A DNA stretch of 64,000 nt from Pteria penguin (taxonomy: Eukaryota; Mollusca; Bivalvia; Pterioida; Pteriidae). The position numbers and the translations under genes are program-made. A model generated the notes under the pieces. That model saw nothing but the letters and a program-made list of their open reading frames with translations, had not been told where the DNA came from and did no database searches. Numbering within the stretch: position 1 is the stretch's first letter; the number at the start of each line of letters is the position of its first letter. Shown piece after piece: positions 49,591 through 58,904 of the stretch. The DNA is taken from the NCBI GenBank assembly GCA_035048485.1, contig CM068586.1:45544287-45608286 (forward strand), in the 5' to 3' direction.

Positions 49591-49600
49591 TTTTATATAT
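49591..49600 (-). promoter_or_regulatory. TATA-like box of the tandem-domain gene
   Basis: ATATATAAAA on the minus strand, 40 bases before ATG 49551, the normal TATA-to-start spacing for a short leader. It lies next to the TCAAGGTCA-rich block. Confidence 0.6.
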
Positions 49601-49890
49601 CTGGTGTCGACCTTGAACTTGTACTTGATGACCCTGACCTTGAAATTTTTTTCAGATAAACTTGAACTTGTACTGAACGTTCTGGACTTTTCCATACGAC
49701 CTTGAACTTGTTTTTTCAATTAACATTTGTATACGACCTTGAACTTGTACTTGATGACCTTGACCTTGTAATGAATGTTCTGGAGTTTTTCTGTACTGGA
49801 TCACCTTTTAGACATTTCTTTTTGTCTATACGACCTTGAACTTGTTTTTTCAAATATCATTTCTATAGGACATTGCACTTGATTTGAGAC
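49601..49890. promoter_or_regulatory. Upstream block rich in nuclear-receptor half-sites
   Basis: Repeated words 'gaccttgaacttgtacttga' and 'tgaccttgac' give several TGACCTTGA sites (TCAAGGTCA on the minus strand), the extended half-site bound by NR5A/ERR-type monomeric nuclear receptors. It is directly upstream of the tandem-domain gene. A similar cluster is at 58905-59130. Similar words also occur in degenerate host repeats, so binding is a hypothesis. Confidence 0.45.
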
Positions 49891-50010
49891 AAAAACAAGA
49901 ATATGTTTTGAATTATAAAACTTTTTATTGTCCCGCTAACACAACGTGAAGAACAAGGATTAGGACCGTCCCTTCGTTCTTCACTTACAATGCATATGTA
50001 CATGATCATC

Positions 50011-50132
50011 AAATATCGGTCTCACTACTTTGTTTAAACTCTGCCATATGGCTAGGAGCGATGTCTCCATCGTCCAAGTTTGGTCATTTTGGATACTCGA
50101 CAAATATTTTTGTGTGTTGTTTTACACATAAT
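50011..50132 (-). terminator. Shared structured 3' element, left copy
   Basis: About 120 bp, nearly the exact inverse of 59989-60107. On the minus strand it contains a stem-loop CGATG-GAGA-CATCG (50059-50072) with a GNRA-type loop and a second small hairpin around GCCATATGGC. It follows the stops of the protease and membrane-anchored ORFs. An AATAAA (minus, near 49925) lies further on. It therefore occupies the 3' UTR/termination zone of the leftward transcripts, as its partner does for the rightward gene. Confidence 0.7.
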
Positions 50133-50220
50133 ATTTTGTGTTTGTTTGATTTACACATACTATCATACATATATCATACATATGTTTACACATAATATCA
50201 TACATATATCATACACATGT

Positions 50221-50451
50221 TTATACATAGTTAATCAAAGCTAAGCCTACAATGAACAATTGAATGCCTATAATCATGAGTAAGAAACAAGTCAAGTCAA
50301 GGCAGACTTCACAGCGGCGGGATGTACGAGATTCGATGCTTTCCGACACTCGCAAGTCTGTTTTTTCATCGTTAAAGGTCTGGGTTTTCTCGGGATCACG
50401 TTCTCTCGATACCATTGGTAAATGAAACGATCGTTGTCTTCTTTCTTCCAT
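50221..50451 (-). CDS. Small C-tail-anchored membrane protein overlapping the protease gene
   Basis: ATG 50451 opens a 76-residue frame that overlaps the last 53 codons of the protease gene in another frame and ends 71 bases beyond it. The N-terminal part is charged (MEERRQRSFHL...). The C-terminus is a clean hydrophobic span, CFLLMIIGIQLFIVGLALI, preceded by charged residues, like a tail anchor. The frame is open further upstream to 50655 but only as overlap. Alternatives are a frameshift extension of the protease or a chance frame. The hydrophobic span lies mostly outside the overlap, which favours a real protein. Confidence 0.4.
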   Translation of the reverse strand: MEERRQRSFHLPMVSRERDPEKTQTFNDEKTDLRVSESIESRTSRRCEVCLDLTCFLLMIIGIQLFIVGLALINYV

Positions 50452-50891
50452 GTCGTCTTGGACGGGATCGGTAGGTGATACGACATCAGCCACCACATCA
50501 TGTCCGATCTGGGTACCTTTCGACTTCTGTGGTGTAGGTAATAGATACAGTAATGTCCGCACACGGGGGTATCCCAACTTTGATAAGGTACGATATTGTA
50601 GACTAGGCTTCGACTTTTGGATCGCATGAAACGTACGATATCGCCATACGCCCATGGTGGTAATCCGTAGGAATCGAAATATTCAGCTATCCCATCCTCT
50701 CCAAAGTGAACACATACCCAATGTTCTCTTGGTTTATCGGCCTCGTCCGTGTTGATGACGAAAAATCGTCCGTCGCTTCCAAACGGTAAGGCGTCCCGAA
50801 GATACACGCCTCCAAAATGAGGACTCGCGTATGGATCGCGAGACAGAATATCGTACAGTTGATGGGTATCCAGGGCTTTAATAGTCGACAT
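50292..50891 (-). CDS. Adenain-type capsid maturation cysteine protease
   Basis: ATG 50891 gives about 199 residues, the usual size for adenovirus/Maverick proteases. The family layout is present: His in REHWVCVHFG, Asp in EYFDSYGLPP, then Gln and the nucleophile Cys in QSWDTPVCGHYC. These enzymes cleave capsid and core precursors during virion maturation. The gene starts about 40 bases after the end of the hexon-like gene, in the same direction, matching the late-gene order of the family. The frame is intact, unlike most of its neighbours. The open frame extends upstream to 50942, but that part overlaps the capsid gene, so I prefer the internal start. Confidence 0.88.
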   Translation of the reverse strand: MSTIKALDTHQLYDILSRDPYASPHFGGVYLRDALPFGSDGRFFVINTDEADKPREHWVCVHFGEDGIAEYFDSYGLPPWAYGDIVRFMRSKSRSLVYNIVPYQSWDTPVCGHYCIYYLHHRSRKVPRSDMMWWLMSYHLPIPSKTTWKKEDNDRFIYQWYRENVIPRKPRPLTMKKQTCECRKASNLVHPAAVKSALT

Positions 50892-50930
50892 CGATTTCCC
50901 TCTGTTTGTTGATCTGTATGACATCGAATT

Positions 50931-52197
50931 ATGCATACACAATGCAATTGATGACGGTCGGTAACGCTGACCTGAACTGAAGTTCGATGCACATATTGCC
51001 CGTTTTTACCATGGTGGAATTTATCGGCTACGTGTCCGTTCTGGTCCGTGGTGAAGCCGAATCCGCAAATGGCGAAACCGTTCTTGTATTCCTGGTAGGA
51101 TATGTCTGGAGCCCAATCGTCGCCGATCCTTCCCAGGGATTGGTACAAGGACATGTAAGAACGCAGGTATAGATTGTCGTCAAAGTTCGGTGCGTAGGGT
51201 TTGGTGTGTTGGACGTCTCCGTTCAGACTGATTACTATTTTCTCGAGATCGTAGTGTCCGAAAACGAAGGGGTTCCGATTCAAAGCTCCGTTGTATCCGG
51301 CATTTCTCGTCATGCAAAAGAATGCCCGTTTTGGGTAACTGTCCGGAAAATACGTTGTCCGTGATCTTCGAACGAGTGCCCTGCGCAATGGGAAAGGATT
51401 TCACTTATGAGGTATTTGGCCATCGTGGTGTTCAACATCTGATTGACTCCTAACAGCGCTGTGGGCATGAGTCTCACTTTACGCACGAATAAGATCATCT
51501 GTTCGATGTGAATATTGCCGTCCTCGTTTCCCATCAGACAAAACGACGTGCGAGCCCTGTTGAATCTCAACCAGATGTCCACGCCGTTGACGATGAAATT
51601 CCCTTGTTGAAACATGTCCAGATGTATGCGATCATACAATTCCAACCATTTACTTTGATCGATCTTCTCGTGACGTTGGACAAGGCCCCTGTTGTAGCCG
51701 GCGAGAGTCTTGTCCTGCTCGTACGGGTTGACGGCATTCATTTGTCCAGCTTGATCTGTGTACCACAAGTCGGTACTACTGATCTGTTTCCTGATGGTCA
51801 CGGGAGTGTACGAGAGTAAAGTCTCCAAATAAGCTCGATACGGATACGTGTCGGTACTCGGGGTGATGGTCTTGCCGTTCATGGACATGTCGATCTGCAA
51901 AAACATGCTGTGCATGATGTTGTTGACGGAAGTGACCTGCGTGTCGGCGGCTAAAGCCGTTCCGTCCGCTTTCGTGACCTTGATTTTCATGTAGACGAAA
52001 GTCTGAGAAAGATCCAAAAAGTCCTCCCCGTGTCCCTTGATATCGAATTCGATCGGTGCCGTCGGATTTCGATTGTCGATGGAACTCACAGGATAAAATT
52101 CTTCCCATTGGGCTTTCTCCAACACCGTCATGGTTTGTGGAACTCGATTCAACTGTAACTTCTCCGTCGAACACTCGCAGGATTCTCTGTGCATCAT
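50931..52197 (-). pseudogene. Hexon-like double jelly-roll major capsid protein, frameshifted
   Basis: ATG 52197. The first frame (to about 51405) has the conserved N-terminal 'PVSSIDNRNPTAPIEFDIKG' region and the jelly-roll segments up to NTTMAKYLIS. Homology then continues in a second frame (about 51404-51345, ending FSGQLPK), a third (about 51344-51000, with NPFVFGHYDLEKIVISLNG and the 'LYLRSYMSLYQSLG' segment) and finally another (about 50998-50931, ending CIVYA). Three frame changes are therefore needed. Each is a single-base shift, two of them inside A-runs, so they may be either true decay or homopolymer errors in the assembly. Total length, about 420 codons, is near the family norm. 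It forms the capsid facets in the family. Confidence 0.85.
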
Positions 52198-52198
52198 C

Positions 52199-52690
52199 TT
52201 AATCGAATATGTCTAACGATCTTCTCTTGACAGATCTCAGTCTTTTCTTGGCAGATTTCAGTTTTCTCTGGATTGGTCCAGCAGATAGTAGCACACCCAA
52301 CTTTCTTCTAACACGTCCTTTTCCAGACTGACGTTTCTTTCCGACAGCTCTTCTTTTTATGGGAGCTCGGGGTCCCACGGCACCTGCTTTCTTGACGGGG
52401 TTTGGACGACGTTTTATTCCTACCGTGGTGGGAGTTCGTTTGACTCCTGCCGTGGTGGGAGTTCGTTTGACGGGATTATGATGTTTGACGACTTTTGCGA
52501 GAGCTCGTCTGACGCCTTCCTCGGTCGGTCTGGCTTTCTTGGGTTCCGGCATCACTACGCTGGTGAATACGTCAGAAAGTGCCGACGACAGAATGTTGCT
52601 AGCCGTTTCTCTGCCGTGATGTAAAAAGGCATCTTTCCAGTTTCTTTTCCGATTCACGATGTCTAGTCCCGCGTTGAGTGTTCCTTTCAA
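52199..52690 (-). CDS. Basic core/pVI-like minor virion protein
   Basis: About 160 residues, very rich in Lys/Arg, with tandem 'VKRTPTT.GV' repeats and a C-terminal basic block (KSAKKRLRSVKRRS). The N-terminal part has the 'KGTLNAGLDIVNRKRNWKD' pattern that I associate with the small core or pVI-like proteins encoded between penton and hexon in adintoviruses. It probably condenses DNA or links it to the capsid. No ATG is clear at the N-terminus: the frame runs in, without a stop, from 52768, directly after the stop that ends the penton-like gene. This suggests that a deletion joined the two genes. It overlaps the start region of the capsid gene by no more than a few bases. Confidence 0.6.
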   Translation of the reverse strand: MKGTLNAGLDIVNRKRNWKDAFLHHGRETASNILSSALSDVFTSVVMPEPKKARPTEEGVRRALAKVVKHHNPVKRTPTTAGVKRTPTTVGIKRRPNPVKKAGAVGPRAPIKRRAVGKKRQSGKGRVRRKLGVLLSAGPIQRKLKSAKKRLRSVKRRSLDIFD

Positions 52691-52768
52691 TACTTTCTTC
52701 GTCAGTCCCTGATGTTTGAAAGGTACGATGCGTAAAAGCTGTAGGTTCTTGGATCCGATGATCTGTGA

Positions 52769-53480
52769 TCACGTGACGTTGTTATACAGGTACAGGGCAC
52801 TCATTCCTATGTAGAGATCCGGAGTCACTACGCCGTAGGTCATCTTGGTCATCAACGAGGGATCCAAATCGATCGTGAATCCTAACATGTGCGACAGAGC
52901 TGGACATAATCGGACGGGATAGATGTATTTGGTTCCGTGATCGGGTCCCTTGACCAACAGCTGTACTCGATTGAAGGTCTTCAAATACACGAACTTCAGC
53001 TGTCTGAAATCGGTGTCGCTTTCGTTTCCCAACCCTTTCAAGATGCTTCCGAATCCGTCTTTAAGTACCTGATTCAATTCTGCCAATACTCCTTCAATGG
53101 AACTGTAAAATCCCGTCATGATTTCTACTCAGTAGGTCACGCCCACGATGGGGATGCTAAAACTGGGGTTGGCGACGGGAATACGTATGTCGGGACGGTC
53201 GGTGGAACTGAACGGTAAGCTGTTGGTGAGCTTTTTAATCTTGAAACGTTCGGAAGGACTCGGTGTCACGGAACTTCCTCGAAAGTAATTGGGTACGATG
53301 ATCTCCATGTAGTTACCTCCCTCTTTCACGTTTTCCACGGTGGTCGGATAGACGATCTCGCTTAATCATACTTCCCATTCCCCGTCGTCTAAGTCCATCA
53401 TCTGAGGTAAGTGTGTACGGAAAGGTTTCCAAAGATCCGTCACTGGGTAATGTCATGTAGAAACTCATGATGACGTCTTC
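52769..53480 (-). pseudogene. Penton-like single jelly-roll minor capsid protein, disrupted
   Basis: The likely start is MSFYMTLPSD (about 53470). A frame change near 53390 follows, then LDDGEWEV, TGA at 53366-53368, LSEIVYPTTVENVKEGGNYM, a second in-frame TGA at 53129-53131, SSIEGVLAELNQ, and a third TGA at 52769-52771. The 'GEWEV.LSEI.YP' and 'GGNY...I.VP' patterns and the C-terminal 'ALSHMLGF' / 'LYIGMSALYLY' pattern match Maverick penton-like proteins, which form the capsid vertices. After the last stop the frame runs without interruption into the basic-protein gene. It has three nonsense changes and one frameshift, so it is clearly inactive unless recoded. Confidence 0.75.
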
Positions 53481-53600
53481 TCCAGTCGCGATCGCATCCA
53501 ATTTGAATGTTTCATCTTGGGATTGGGCATTATATACCCCAAACTTCCGCTCAGCATGACCATCCAGAATTCTCTGTTGTCTTGTCCCAAAGCCAGACAA
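53481..53600 (-). CDS. N-terminal extension or separate small ORF before the penton-like gene
   Basis: The open frame into the penton-like start carries SGFGTRQQRILDGHAERKFG and then a DETFKLDA stretch, without an ATG. It could be the end of a separate late protein fused by decay, or an N-terminal extension. No family is recognised. Confidence 0.3.
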
Positions 53601-53611
53601 CTGATGGCCGC

Positions 53612-53776
53612 CTAGATGACCGTCAACGCCACAATCGCTTGGGTGAAAAATACGATCTCGCTTCTAGGTACCACTTCGCCACACCACTTGCAGGAATGTC
53701 CAATGTTGTTGTTGTTGATAGGTGGTAAAGGATTCTCCTCTACGACTATGCGATGAGGTTCTGATGAGGAATCCAT
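53612..53776 (-). CDS. Small protein with CxxC pair and hydrophobic C-terminus
   Basis: ATG 53776 gives 54 residues. A CKWC pair is near the middle and the C-terminus is hydrophobic (IVFFTQAIVALTVI). It overlaps the end of the integrase frame by about 30 bases. The size, CxxC pair and hydrophobic tail would suit a small membrane or redox-active late protein, but no family is recognised. Confidence 0.35.
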   Translation of the reverse strand: MDSSSEPHRIVVEENPLPPINNNNIGHSCKWCGEVVPRSEIVFFTQAIVALTVI

Positions 53777-54873
53777 GAATCGAAACTGGGTGGATAACCT
53801 TTCCACCTGACTAACGCTTCTCGAATGATGCGATTCTTTCCGACGCGGCGTTTTCTAGTTTCGATCACCTTCTTGACTTCATAGACGTCGTCCGACTTGA
53901 TCACTTTCTGAAGTTCGCTTTCGTAAAACGTTTCTTCCAACTGTTCGCCGTGATCGTCCTCGATAACTTAGACGTACGGATAACGCCCCATTACTCGACA
54001 TTTGATGGTAAAGAGTTCCGTCGTCCAATTCGGTAGGTATCCCTTGGTAAACACGTGCTTGACTTTACTGATGCGCACTCGATCTCTGACTTCGAACTTG
54101 GGTGGTTTCACTTTTTTCGGTCCGAGGTTCTGGTAAGGGTATTGCCACACGTCGATGACGTTAGAAGGATTCATGTCGGCAGGTGCCCGTCCGATAGTTG
54201 GGTGATGGGATGTGTTTTAACTCTTCACGAATCTAGGTAAGACATCCACGTATTGTCGCGTTCGCTTGTGAGTGAAATATTTCCACATGCGTGCTTTCAA
54301 AGTCCTTTGAAATCGTTCCACCATGCTGGCTTTCGTATCGGTGTTGTTCGGGGTAAAGAAGTGAATGTCTCGTTCTTTAAACATGCGTTGAAAATCCTTG
54401 TTTAAAAATTCTTTGCCCTTATCCGTTTGAAAACGTCTCGGATGTCGGGACTTGGCTCTTTTTAAGATGTTTAGAAATCCTCGGATCATTTCCTTTCCAG
54501 TTTTGTTTTTCAGAGGTTCTACCCAGGCATACTTGGAAAACACGTCAATGACGCACAAGAGAAACATCATCCCGTCATTGTCGTCTTTGAGGTTGGACAC
54601 GTCTGCTAGATCGGCTTGCCACTGTTCGTCCATGGTGGTCACGACGGTATGATTGCATGGAAATCTACGTCTGATGGGTTTGTGAAGCGTATAAGTCGAT
54701 TGCTCTCTCAACCATTCTTCTACGTCTTCTTTCTTGAACTTTAAGGAAACGGGTGCTAAACGCGTGGCTTGTTGGTACAGGCGTCGAACTGCTCCATATC
54801 CACCAGGTTGTCCCGGGTTGTAAAAGGTGTCGCGTAATAGATCGGATAAGATTAAATGCTTCCGCCTAGCCAT
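53746..54873 (-). pseudogene. Retrovirus-like (rve) integrase with C-terminal chromodomain, two nonsense codons
   Basis: A single frame from ATG 54873 to 53746 (about 376 codons), interrupted by TAA at 54217-54219 and 53968-53970 but without frameshift. The rve core has the first catalytic Asp in 'QADLADVS', the second in 'FQTDKGKEF' and the Glu in 'ASMVERFQRTLK' (the D,D-35-E arrangement). The final segment (53940-53746) is a chromodomain with YEVKKVIETRKRR and ALVRWKGYPPSFDSWIP, including the aromatic residues that bind methyl-lysine. In this family the integrase inserts the element, and the chromodomain may steer it to particular chromatin. Both stops are isolated substitutions, so this copy cannot make full-length integrase. 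Confidence 0.9.
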
Positions 54874-54880
54874 GTTCTAG

Positions 54881-55210
54881 GACTGAACGTTATCCATCTC
54901 TTTTCCATCTCAGAGTGAGACTTGGCAGTCTTAACGGGTGTATTTAACGGTGAGGAAAATCTACCCGCTTCCTCCTCTTCTTCTTCTTCTACCGATCTCT
55001 TTTCTCTCATGGGGGATTTAGGAAGGAATGGCGTCGGCCTCTTTTCTCGCATGGGAGCTTTAGGAGGATGGGCATCGGTGACGTGGTGACCTGTGAATCC
55101 AGTAGTGGTGTGACTTCAGGTGTAGGTGCCGTCTTCAAATGTCTGATGAATTTCGGGTTGCGGACGTAATCGCGAGGGACGTTGATTTCCCCTAGACCTC
55201 GAGTACACAT
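54881..55210 (-). pseudogene. Small Pro/Glu-rich protein between polymerase and integrase genes, frameshifted
   Basis: One frame starts at ATG 55210 (MCTRGLGEINVPRDYVRNP). After a one-base shift near 55070 a second frame continues with two 'PMREKR' repeats, a run of seven Glu and a Ser/Thr/Lys-rich tail that overlaps the start of the integrase. Composition suggests a disordered protein. A small variable gene in this position is common in the family, but no specific homology is recognised. Confidence 0.4.
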
Positions 55211-55235
55211 TTCTATACCTTGTGGTCTAAATCCC

Positions 55236-58200
55236 TTACGATCCGTACGGTAAATAAGGTAAAGTGTCGAGATTGTTCAAAACTTGTCTCTTATTATACA
55301 CCACGCGATAGTCTTTACTGGTCACCTTAGTGTGAAGAGTATGATCTTTTGCACGGACGATTTTTGAAGGATAAACGACCTTGATCTTATCCTCTTCAAT
55401 GTCAAGGCCTTCGAGTTTTCTTAAAACCATCTCTTTTATAGAATCAAAGTTAATGATTTCACTGGTACGGTAGTCCAAGGTCAATCCTTTCACTTTGCAT
55501 GTTGTGCTTCCATCGCTTAATTGGTAGGCATAGTTCTTCGGTCCTCCCGATACAAACGTCGTGATAGATTTTCCGTTCAATTCGTCGGTCCAATATCCCA
55601 AACTATCCATAATGGTGGGAGACCAGGCGTCTTTGTCGTGAACGTAGATGATGCTATCTGTATCGAAATAGAGTACTCTTCTATCTAGTCGGTGTAATGC
55701 ATCGTATAACATGAGACGAGCCAGAGAGGTGGTAAAACAGGCGATGACCACATTACCAAAGGGACACGGTGGTATGAAATTGTTGCTGTCCATGAAACTT
55801 GTCAATACCATGTCTAAGGAATCGTCTTCGGCGTTGATGATGACTTTACGTGTTTGACGTCTTTCGTATCGTCGTGCATCAACTCTATCAGTTCGCTCCG
55901 TTCCGATAAGTATCGATTCTGAGTCAAAGTCAATCGCAAATTTTCCCCACAGACAGTTCAGAAATAATTTGGCTATGGTACGTAACACGGGATTTTTACA
56001 TACTTCCTGCAACCGTATACCTTCTCGCTGGAACACGTCCTCGATGTACGATAATTTCTTTTCCTCCGTATCGCAATCGCTAGGGAATCCGCTGGCTTCT
56101 TGTTTGATGCGTAGAAAGGTATCTATATACTTTCGAAATAGTGTGTTGCTGGCTTGTTCGAAAACCACACTTCATACAGGCGATCTATTCGATATCCCAT
56201 GTCTAAGGCCGTGTCGATTTCTGGCATGGTCCAAGTACCCGTGAGTGCTCGCTCGTCGTCCGTGTGTTCACAGCGGTAGTCGGATCCTATGTTCCCTTTA
56301 CTCATCACGCACGTCCGACATAAAGGAAACAATAACTTATGATCCGTGCGGTAGGGTAATACGGGGTGATACAATCCACGGGGTGGGAAGATGCGACACT
56401 TGACGAGTCCCGTGTATTACCTCACGTTCTGGAATTTCTCTTTGATGATGGTAGGATGTCCGATGGGAAATATAGCATATTTCACTACGTATGGATATAA
56501 AGAACAGACGTCGATGTAACGCATATCTCCTTCGTCGCAATACAATCGTGTGGCATTGGTGCGACCTCCAAACAGTGCATCTCGTGGTTCCAGCGGATCG
56601 GCTATCTGTATGTGCATCGAAAGAATGAACTCGGCAAACATCGGGTCGTCCTTGATCTTCTGTTCGTACTCGTGTTCCCATATACAGGTAACGTTGAATC
56701 CCATTTCGTTCAGATTGACTTGTCGTTGTTGCGTGGCTTGATATATTTCCCCAACCGTGAGTGCGTGTTGTATCGGATTGTCCTCATGTATCATGTTCGG
56801 GAAACATTTGGGGCAACCGTGCCAGAAACATCCGTGGAACTCGTAAATGGTTTGGGTGTTGGTATCGTAACCGTCCACGGTATATGCTCCAATACTGACT
56901 TCCCCTCCGTTGCGAGCGTGTCGTATGTCGTGATTGGTGTCGTGAGCGATGGATGGTATCCTTCGGTAGGTATGATGGCCAAACTATCTCTAGGCATGAA
57001 ATTGCGTCGAAACGCTAAGTTGGCAGCACTGGCAAACGTGACGCATTCCGCAATTGGATCGACGTCGACCAAGTTCAGTAAGGTTTCTCGGAACTTTCCA
57101 CAGCATTTTCTCAAGATGTCTACATCCGATCGACAATACTCTCGCATCTCGGTGGCAAAATCGAACCGTTCTCCGCTCTTCACTTTATCTTCGTACCACG
57201 AGATAAACTGACGTCGAGCTTTGGTATCCACAGAGTCACATCGTCGTGGCATAATTTCTTTTCTCTGTTGGTGTTCGTGACACAGCTAGAGAATAACCAG
57301 CTCATGACGTTTTCTCTCCTTGAAAGATGACTTGTCTTCCTCCGGGTAATGGGGTGCACGTCTCGCATTCTTCTTCGATGGTTGAGTGTATGCATGCATC
57401 ATAAGCTCGATGTGCCACGCAAAAGTTTGGAACGTGTACTCCCGTGTCCTGGCTACATTCGAAGTCGTAGAAGATGTACGAGTTCTTTTCTCCTTTCTTA
57501 TTCTTAGGTTTAGGTTTGCGTTGTACGTAACAGAGATGGTCCTGTTCCACCACGACCTTACAAATGGGACAGACGTGGTCTTTATCGCCGTAGCGGTGTA
57601 TTCTCATCAGTGATTTACTCATCCAACTTCCAAAATCCTGGCATCTCGTCATGAGGTCGCATATGTTCTTTCCCACTTTTTTGGGTTTCAGATGGTTCCA
57701 ATAACACTGCATGTTGGGAAAATGTCCTTTGCAGCTCTGACACGTGACCTTAGAATCGTCCTTGGGGCACGGCGGTGAATTCAGACAGTAGTTACACCTC
57801 ACCGGCCATTTCGTGCGATGATCTTCTTTGTGAGAATACCCGACGTCACAAAAGTCGCAGTAATATTGACGTTCAATCAAACCAGTCATAGACGTGATGG
57901 TATCGTAGTGGTGGTTCGAATACAGGATATTCAGCATGGTGGGTCTTATGTTGTTTCTCACGTCCCCCTTGTACAGTAACTGTAGTTTTATCTTCTTAGC
58001 TTCTGCCAACTGTTGGTGGAATTTCAATCTACTGTGGACTCAGGACCGTCTGGAATTTGCCCCATTCTACAGGTCCACACCCATGCTCTGTGGACACGCC
58101 CGCTCCCTGACATAGTGATTTAGCTGCTCTTTCTTGATCACGGAATCTATCGGAAACTTTCATACGAAACCACGCCTTTTTACATTCTTGCATCTTTTGG

Positions 58201-58639
58201 GGGTCCGTGGGTTTCTGGGCTTGTAGACGGGCGACCACGATGGCCCTAGCTAGGTACATGTTGTCGGAATCGTTTACGATCCGAACGTTGGATCTCTTGT
58301 CTTTCCTAAAACCCTCTTTATCGGCATGCAGATGTTACCTCCCGTTCCATAGGGCATCTCGATGTGGATGACGTCTATTGTTGTTTGCCCGTCTTCCAAC
58401 TTAAAGTCTTCCTTACTCTGTTGTACTTTCTGTATTTAGTCCATGGCCATTTCGCTAGACAAGTGCTGACTCATGGTGAAAGGTACCCATACTTCGGATT
58501 TCAGAGAAGAGTGATTGATGATCAGCCTGATGTAGTCTTTGTCTTTGGCATAGCACTTACTTTTCAAATCGTTTACTAACGAATTCATGACCCTAGGTAG
58601 AAACCTCGGCAGGTGACCTGGAGATATCTGTCGAGTCAA
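55236..58639 (-). pseudogene. Maverick-type family B DNA polymerase (protein-primed class), fragmented
   Basis: Successive frames read one polymerase: 58639-58436 (QISPGHLPRFLPRVM), 58259-58029, 58027-57302 with zinc-ribbon cysteines and exonuclease motif I (FYDFE, Asp near 57466), 57252-56940 with exonuclease motif III (YCRSDVDIL, near 57138), 56878-56417 with YEFHGCFWHGCPKC and palm motif A (DVCSLYP, near 56512), and 56168-55236 with motif B (LNCLWGKF, near 55958) and motif C (YFDTDS, near 55664). In-frame TAA codons lie at 58436-58438 and 56417-56419. Frame changes occur near 58310, 58030, 57275, 56935 and 56165. Only about 110 codons separate exonuclease motifs I and III, and I see no motif II, so a piece of the proofreading domain seems deleted near 57250-57300. 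It would replicate the element's linear DNA. It is inactive as sequenced. Confidence 0.9.
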
Positions 58640-58643
58640 TACT

Positions 58644-58850
58644 TTAAACTGTACGTTGTATCGTATGCCACTGGTCTTGAATTTTCTGGGCTTGTGATCG
58701 ATTCAACTTGATGGTATAGAAATCTTGCAGTGACCTGTTCAATTCCCGCAGGCGACGTCTAGCTCCTTCTATTCCGCCATGTCTTTGTATCCATCGTCGC
58801 AGAAGCGTGCCAAACTTTCTCGATCTCAATAATTCTCTCGTGACAGGCAT
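58644..58850 (-). CDS. N-terminal part of the polymerase gene or a separate small basic protein
   Basis: ATG 58850 lies 46 bases after a TATA-like box at 58896-58904. The 68-residue frame is basic and helical (ELLRSRKFGTLLRRWIQRHG...). It ends five bases before the first polymerase frame, in another phase; reading through one shift would fuse the two. It is thus either the polymerase N-terminus or a small leader protein. No known domain. Confidence 0.4.
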   Translation of the reverse strand: MPVTRELLRSRKFGTLLRRWIQRHGGIEGARRRLRELNRSLQDFYTIKLNRSQAQKIQDQWHTIQRTV

Positions 58851-58895
58851 CGTGACTAATAATTCGCGTTTAATGTCGAATCGTGTTTTCACTGG

Positions 58896-58904
58896 CTTTT
58901 TATA
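58896..58904 (-). promoter_or_regulatory. TATA-like box of the leftward polymerase unit
   Basis: TATAAAAAG on the minus strand, 46 bases before ATG 58850. It shares the TAAAAAG tail with the box-like words upstream of 49551 and 59202. Confidence 0.6.

Noticed and set aside
50687..51388. 233-codon minus-strand ORF as a separate gene
   Set aside because: Its middle is the shifted continuation of the hexon-like capsid gene and its end is antisense-free overlap with the protease gene; not an independent gene.
51508..51819. Plus-strand ORF inside the capsid gene
   Set aside because: Shadow frame opposite a recognised capsid coding region; the same holds for the plus-strand frames at 56612-57211 and 57386-57613 opposite the polymerase.
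52769..54219. Alternative genetic code or programmed recoding explaining many in-frame TAA/TGA
   Set aside because: Both TAA and TGA are involved, stops fall at different positions in several genes, frameshifts are also present, and two genes are intact with normal stops. Decay is simpler.
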